NCBI GenBank assembly: GCA_964412685.1
Contig: CAYPPS010000026.1
Location: 1 to 7,844, forward strand
Source: CAYPPS01 sp964412685
Lineage (GTDB): Bacteria; Patescibacteriota; Microgenomatia; PFEM01; CAYPPS01
Direction: 5' to 3'
Length of the DNA: 7,844 bases
The notes under the pieces were generated by a model. It had not been told where the DNA came from, made no database searches, and saw only the letters and a list, made by a program, of their open reading frames with translations. The position numbers were made by a program, and so were the translations under genes. Shown here one piece after another: positions 6,426-7,844 of this stretch; position 1 is the stretch's first letter; the number at the start of each line of letters is the position of its first letter.

Positions 6426-6494
6426 TCGCATCACACATATCAAAATCGCCTTCAGAACTTTTCGTTTTCTCGCTTCAGTATGTTTTTAGGATAT

Positions 6495-6522
6495 AAAACA
6501 AAAAGCGGGAATAAAACCCGCT
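6495..6522 (-). terminator. intrinsic terminator after the zinc-ribbon gene
   Basis: On the minus strand AGCGGG-(7 nt, TTTTATT)-CCCGCT forms a perfect 6-bp GC-rich stem followed at once by TTTTGTTTT. This is a standard rho-independent terminator for minus-strand transcription. It lies about 105 nt beyond the stop of the zinc-ribbon gene and about 90 nt upstream of the HGS gene, so it separates the two transcripts. On the plus strand no T-run follows, so it acts in one direction only. Confidence 0.85.
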
Positions 6523-6541
6523 CTCTGTCAAAAAACTAGTC

Positions 6542-6627
6542 TCTGATTAAGTACTTAACCAGAACCGAACTCGTCGAGACGAGAAAAAAGCTCGATAAAG
6601 AATCTCTCTGTAGTTTTACTTCTTTAT
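6542..6627 (-). ncRNA. structured 3' UTR or candidate small RNA (serial hairpins)
   Basis: Directly after the zinc-ribbon stop, three foldable elements follow one another on the minus strand before the terminator. First, an 8-bp stem ATAAAGAA/TTCTTTAT (6595-6602 with 6620-6627) closes a 17-nt loop. Second, at 6571-6594, CTCG and CGAG words allow two exclusive small stems. Third, a 22-nt inverted repeat (6542-6563) centres on TTAAGTACTTAA; its outer TCTG/CAGA arms pair and its only mismatch is a G-U pair on the minus strand but A-C on the plus strand, which favours minus-strand RNA. With the terminator this gives about 130 nt of structured RNA. No separate promoter is seen, so it may simply be a processed 3' end. 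Confidence 0.4.
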
Positions 6628-6912
6628 TTATTCGCCCTTCTTTTGCATGTAGCAATCTCGGCAATAAACCGGCCTGCCTCCACTTGGCTTAAAAGGAACT
6701 TCAGTTTGTTTTCCACAACTAGCGCACTTTACGCTATAAAGCTGGCGACCCTGCTGGTCAGTTCCTGCTGGCGTAGCCGCATCGTCCGTGGAAGTAGCCG
6801 CATCACTACTGGGTTCCTCTGCTTTTGGTTCTTCAACTGGTTTTACATCGACAACTGATTTGCCTTCTGCTTTTGGTTCTTCAACCACTGTCTTGTCTTC
6901 TTGATCTGTCAT
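6628..6912 (-). CDS. CxxC-x17-CxxC zinc-ribbon domain protein
   Basis: A 94-aa protein in two parts. Residues 1-57 are acidic, low in complexity and probably disordered, rich in E, D, P, A, S and T, with VEEPKAE repeated at about 10-16 and 26-32. The C-terminus holds four cysteines at 63, 66, 84 and 87 with exactly 17 residues between the pairs, and the stretch VPFKPSGGRPVYCRDCY (72-88). This matches the small zinc-ribbon domain described as CxxC-x17-CxxC, frequent in Patescibacteria and some archaea; its function is unknown, and nucleic acid or protein binding is a guess. The start is fixed by AGGAGG (6922-6927) 9 nt before the ATG. A structured region and an intrinsic terminator follow. Confidence 0.9.
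   Translation of the reverse strand: MTDQEDKTVVEEPKAEGKSVVDVKPVEEPKAEEPSSDAATSTDDAATPAGTDQQGRQLYSVKCASCGKQTEVPFKPSGGRPVYCRDCYMQKKGE
6818..6885. repeat. 20-bp direct repeat inside the zinc-ribbon gene
   Basis: The 20-mer TCTGCTTTTGGTTCTTCAAC occurs identically at 6818-6837 and 6866-6885. It encodes the repeated VEEPKAE of the acidic N-terminal part. Exact nucleotide identity suggests a recent internal duplication of about 48 bp, not just similar amino acid composition. Confidence 0.8.
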
Positions 6913-6921
6913 TGATAATTA

Positions 6922-6940
6922 CCTCCTTTCCTTTTTTATA
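6922..6940 (-). promoter_or_regulatory. RBS and candidate -10 of the zinc-ribbon gene
   Basis: On the minus strand AAAGGAGGTAATTATCA precedes the ATG at 6912; AGGAGG is at 6922-6927. A -10-like TATAAA (6935-6940) lies just upstream, giving a leader of about 16 nt. No good -35 is visible. The RBS is nearly identical in sequence and spacing to that of the 93-aa gene. Confidence 0.6.
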
Positions 6941-6979
6941 CTACCACAAAACACAAAAAGTCTTTAAGTAGGTTTTTTC

Positions 6980-7035
6980 GAGCTTCATCTATGCATGCCG
7001 CGTCCTTTCACATAAAGCGCGGGAACAATAAGCTC
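6980..7035. other. nested inverted repeat in the gap between the two small SD-led genes
   Basis: The outer arms GAGCTT (6980-6985) and AAGCTC (7030-7035) pair perfectly over 6 bp. Inside, CCGCG (6998-7002), a 2-nt bulge, CTTT (7005-7008), a 5-nt loop (7009-7013), AAAG (7014-7017) and CGCGG (7018-7022) form a 9-bp stem with a single bulge. No T-run follows on either strand, so it is not a standard terminator. This 184-nt gap (6913-7096) has no coding sequence that I can support. It could be structured RNA at the 3' end of the 93-aa gene, a processing site, or the remains of a mobile repeat. Confidence 0.5.
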
Positions 7036-7096
7036 CAATCGCCTTCCCGTTGTAGATAATGTTCGAACTAACTCTGAAGCAAATCTAAAAGAATAT

Positions 7097-7378
7097 TTAT
7101 ATTTTAAGAAATTCTAATAAATTGTAGATTAGAAACGCTGGCCACACTAGGGCTTTTAAAAGGCCAATGACTCCCGACCCGAACGAGTCTGCTTGTTGAA
7201 TGAAATAAACTGCTGCACCAATAAAGCCCAAACACCAAATGGTGCCCGCCGCTCCAGAGCCAGCATGTTTTTTTATCCCTTTTTTGCTTTTACAATCCAT
7301 GTTCTCTAATTTTTTAATTCCTTTCTCGATCATGTTTTTTATCTGCTCTTCATCGAATGAATTCTTTTTATCAGCCAT
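7097..7378 (-). CDS. small two-helix membrane protein
   Basis: A 93-aa protein of unknown function. Residues 1-40 are soluble, charged and probably helical (DEEQIKNMIEKGIKKLENM). Then come two hydrophobic segments, about 42-61 (GAAGTIWCLGFIGAAVYFI) and about 67-90 (GSGVIGLLKALVWPAFLIYN). The pattern GFIGAAVYFIQ followed by LLKALVWPAFLIY with a terminal FL resembles short two-segment membrane proteins that I recall from diverse bacteria and archaea; no function is known to me. The start is fixed by a near-perfect Shine-Dalgarno, AGGAGGTGATT, with 9 nt between AGGAGG and the ATG. It is transcribed divergently from the plus-strand gene to its right, from a 59-nt shared gap. Confidence 0.85.
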   Translation of the reverse strand: MADKKNSFDEEQIKNMIEKGIKKLENMDCKSKKGIKKHAGSGAAGTIWCLGFIGAAVYFIQQADSFGSGVIGLLKALVWPAFLIYNLLEFLKI

Positions 7379-7382
7379 TAAT

Positions 7383-7418
7383 AATCACCTCCTTTTTATT
7401 CATATTTCAAGTATATCA
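7383..7418 (-). promoter_or_regulatory. promoter and strong RBS of the 93-aa membrane protein gene
   Basis: The minus strand carries an extended -10, TGATATACT (7410-7418), and then AAGGAGGTGATT (7383-7394), complementary to nearly the whole anti-Shine-Dalgarno tail of 16S rRNA. The predicted start is near 7403, giving a leader of about 24 nt. No -35 is evident, which is acceptable for an extended -10 promoter. Confidence 0.65.
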
Positions 7419-7430
7419 AAGTTTGAAATT

Positions 7431-7439
7431 TGTTATTAT
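7431..7439 (+). promoter_or_regulatory. extended -10 of the plus-strand gene
   Basis: The plus strand reads TGTTATTAT here, an extended -10 whose hexamer TATTAT (7434-7439) matches 5 of 6 consensus positions. The predicted +1 is 7446-7447, which coincides with the ATG at 7447 and suggests a leaderless mRNA. No -35 is visible, and the site lies back-to-back with the extended -10 of the minus-strand gene (7410-7418). Confidence 0.45.
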
Positions 7440-7844
7440 GTTATTAATGACTGTAGGAACTCCTGAACTTACTCAAAATCAAATTAAAAGAATTGCAAGT
7501 GAGTTTGGTATTACAAAATATGATAAAGCGGAAACATTCGTAACTGGCAAACCTCCAATTAACAAAAGAAGACAAATCGAACTAGATCGCCGACGAATGT
7601 CAAAAATGAAAGTAAAAATAGAAACTGATGAATCACCTTTGTCTTTCGAAAAGCAACACTTAATAGGAAAGATTATCCCTTTTGCCCAAATAGCCTCGCT
7701 TGAATTTCAAGATAAAATGCATCGCCTCATGAGTGATTACAAAGCAAACACAGGTTCGGATGCTTTTACTCCAGAAATGGAACAAAAAATGAAAGAAAAA
7801 GGATACGATTTACCCCGCTTCATAATCAAGGACGGTGAGGCAGC
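7438..7844 (+). CDS. hypothetical protein, 3' end beyond the window
   Basis: An open frame of about 135 codons reaches the window edge without a stop, so the gene is truncated here. I do not recognise it. The visible part is soluble, highly charged and probably largely helical: QNQIKRIASEFGITKYDKAE near the N-terminus, a very basic stretch NKRRQIELDRRRMSKMKVK (about 42-60), then KIIPFAQIASLEFQDKMHRL (about 78-97) and PEMEQKMKEKGYDLPRF (about 112-128). No transmembrane segment or signal peptide is seen. Two starts are possible: ATG at 7438 and ATG at 7447. Neither has a Shine-Dalgarno; 7447 fits leaderless initiation from the extended -10 just upstream, in which case the first three residues (MLL) would not be made. 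It is the only plus-strand gene found. The uninterrupted frame and normal-looking composition support it being real. Confidence 0.7.
   Translation, partial: MLLMTVGTPELTQNQIKRIASEFGITKYDKAETFVTGKPPINKRRQIELDRRRMSKMKVKIETDESPLSFEKQHLIGKIIPFAQIASLEFQDKMHRLMSDYKANTGSDAFTPEMEQKMKEKGYDLPRFIIKDGEA

Noticed and set aside
6209..6539. Two overlapping plus-strand frames opposite the HGS-motif gene
   Set aside because: No ribosome site, composition unlike a real protein, and they run through the terminator hairpin on the wrong strand.
7061..7068. GTTCGAAC resembling a tRNA T-loop
   Set aside because: The flanking 5-base arms do not pair on either strand, and no acceptor stem or CCA-like context is present; it is just an 8-bp palindrome.
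1..7844. UGA recoded as glycine, as in some candidate phyla
   Set aside because: Well-conserved genes end correctly at TGA (rpsO, nusA, helicase) and no in-frame TGA needs to be read through.
5478..7844. CRISPR array, insertion sequence, toxin-antitoxin or defence island
   Set aside because: No regularly spaced repeats, transposase, terminal inverted repeats with target duplication, or recognisable toxin-antitoxin pair are visible; the small genes have separate promoters and no shared signature.

Overview
The window reads as a chromosomal segment of a small-genome bacterium of the candidate phyla radiation (Patescibacteria), with Microgenomates-like lineages as my best guess. Four things support this: a short IF-2 (501 aa) with almost nothing before its G domain; a NusA that ends in a lysine-rich tail after KH2; a minimal DEAD-box helicase of a type I associate with these organisms; and a tiny protein with the CxxC-x17-CxxC zinc ribbon common in Patescibacteria. 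TGA is used as an ordinary stop (nusA, rpsO, the helicase), so the UGA-glycine code of Gracilibacteria/SR1 does not apply. The lineage call is inference, since no rRNA or phylogeny is available here.

The left two thirds (1-5240, all minus strand) is an information-processing block. Read in the direction of transcription it is: DEAD-box RNA helicase, then nusA, infB, a degenerate DHH-family protein, and rpsO. The order nusA-infB-...-rpsO is the classical bacterial translation/transcription operon. However, rimP is not upstream of nusA, rbfA and truB are missing between infB and rpsO, and a DHH-fold protein that has lost its catalytic signature sits where an active NrnA-type enzyme is often found. 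The nusA operon has a near-consensus sigma70-type promoter (3971-3999) and a 72-nt leader with a 7-bp hairpin. The helicase has its own strong promoter (5368-5396) and a roughly 120-nt leader that contains a sequence resembling the 3' end of 16S rRNA.

The right third (5478-7844) is an accessory region of small orphan genes. It holds, on the minus strand, a small membrane protein (85 aa), an HGS-motif protein possibly related to ADP-ribosyltransferase folds (174 aa), the zinc-ribbon protein (94 aa) and a second small membrane protein (93 aa). A divergent plus-strand gene of unknown function runs off the right edge. This last gene is open to the end of the window and is about 135 codons so far.

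Two translation-initiation modes alternate here. The 94-aa and 93-aa genes have near-perfect Shine-Dalgarno leaders of nearly identical sequence. The 85-aa gene, and probably the HGS gene and the plus-strand gene, have promoters whose predicted +1 falls on or beside the start codon, so they look leaderless. Two intergenic regions (6495-6627 and 6980-7035) hold strong nested or serial hairpins that may be structured RNA. I see no tRNA, rRNA, CRISPR array, insertion sequence or clear defence system.
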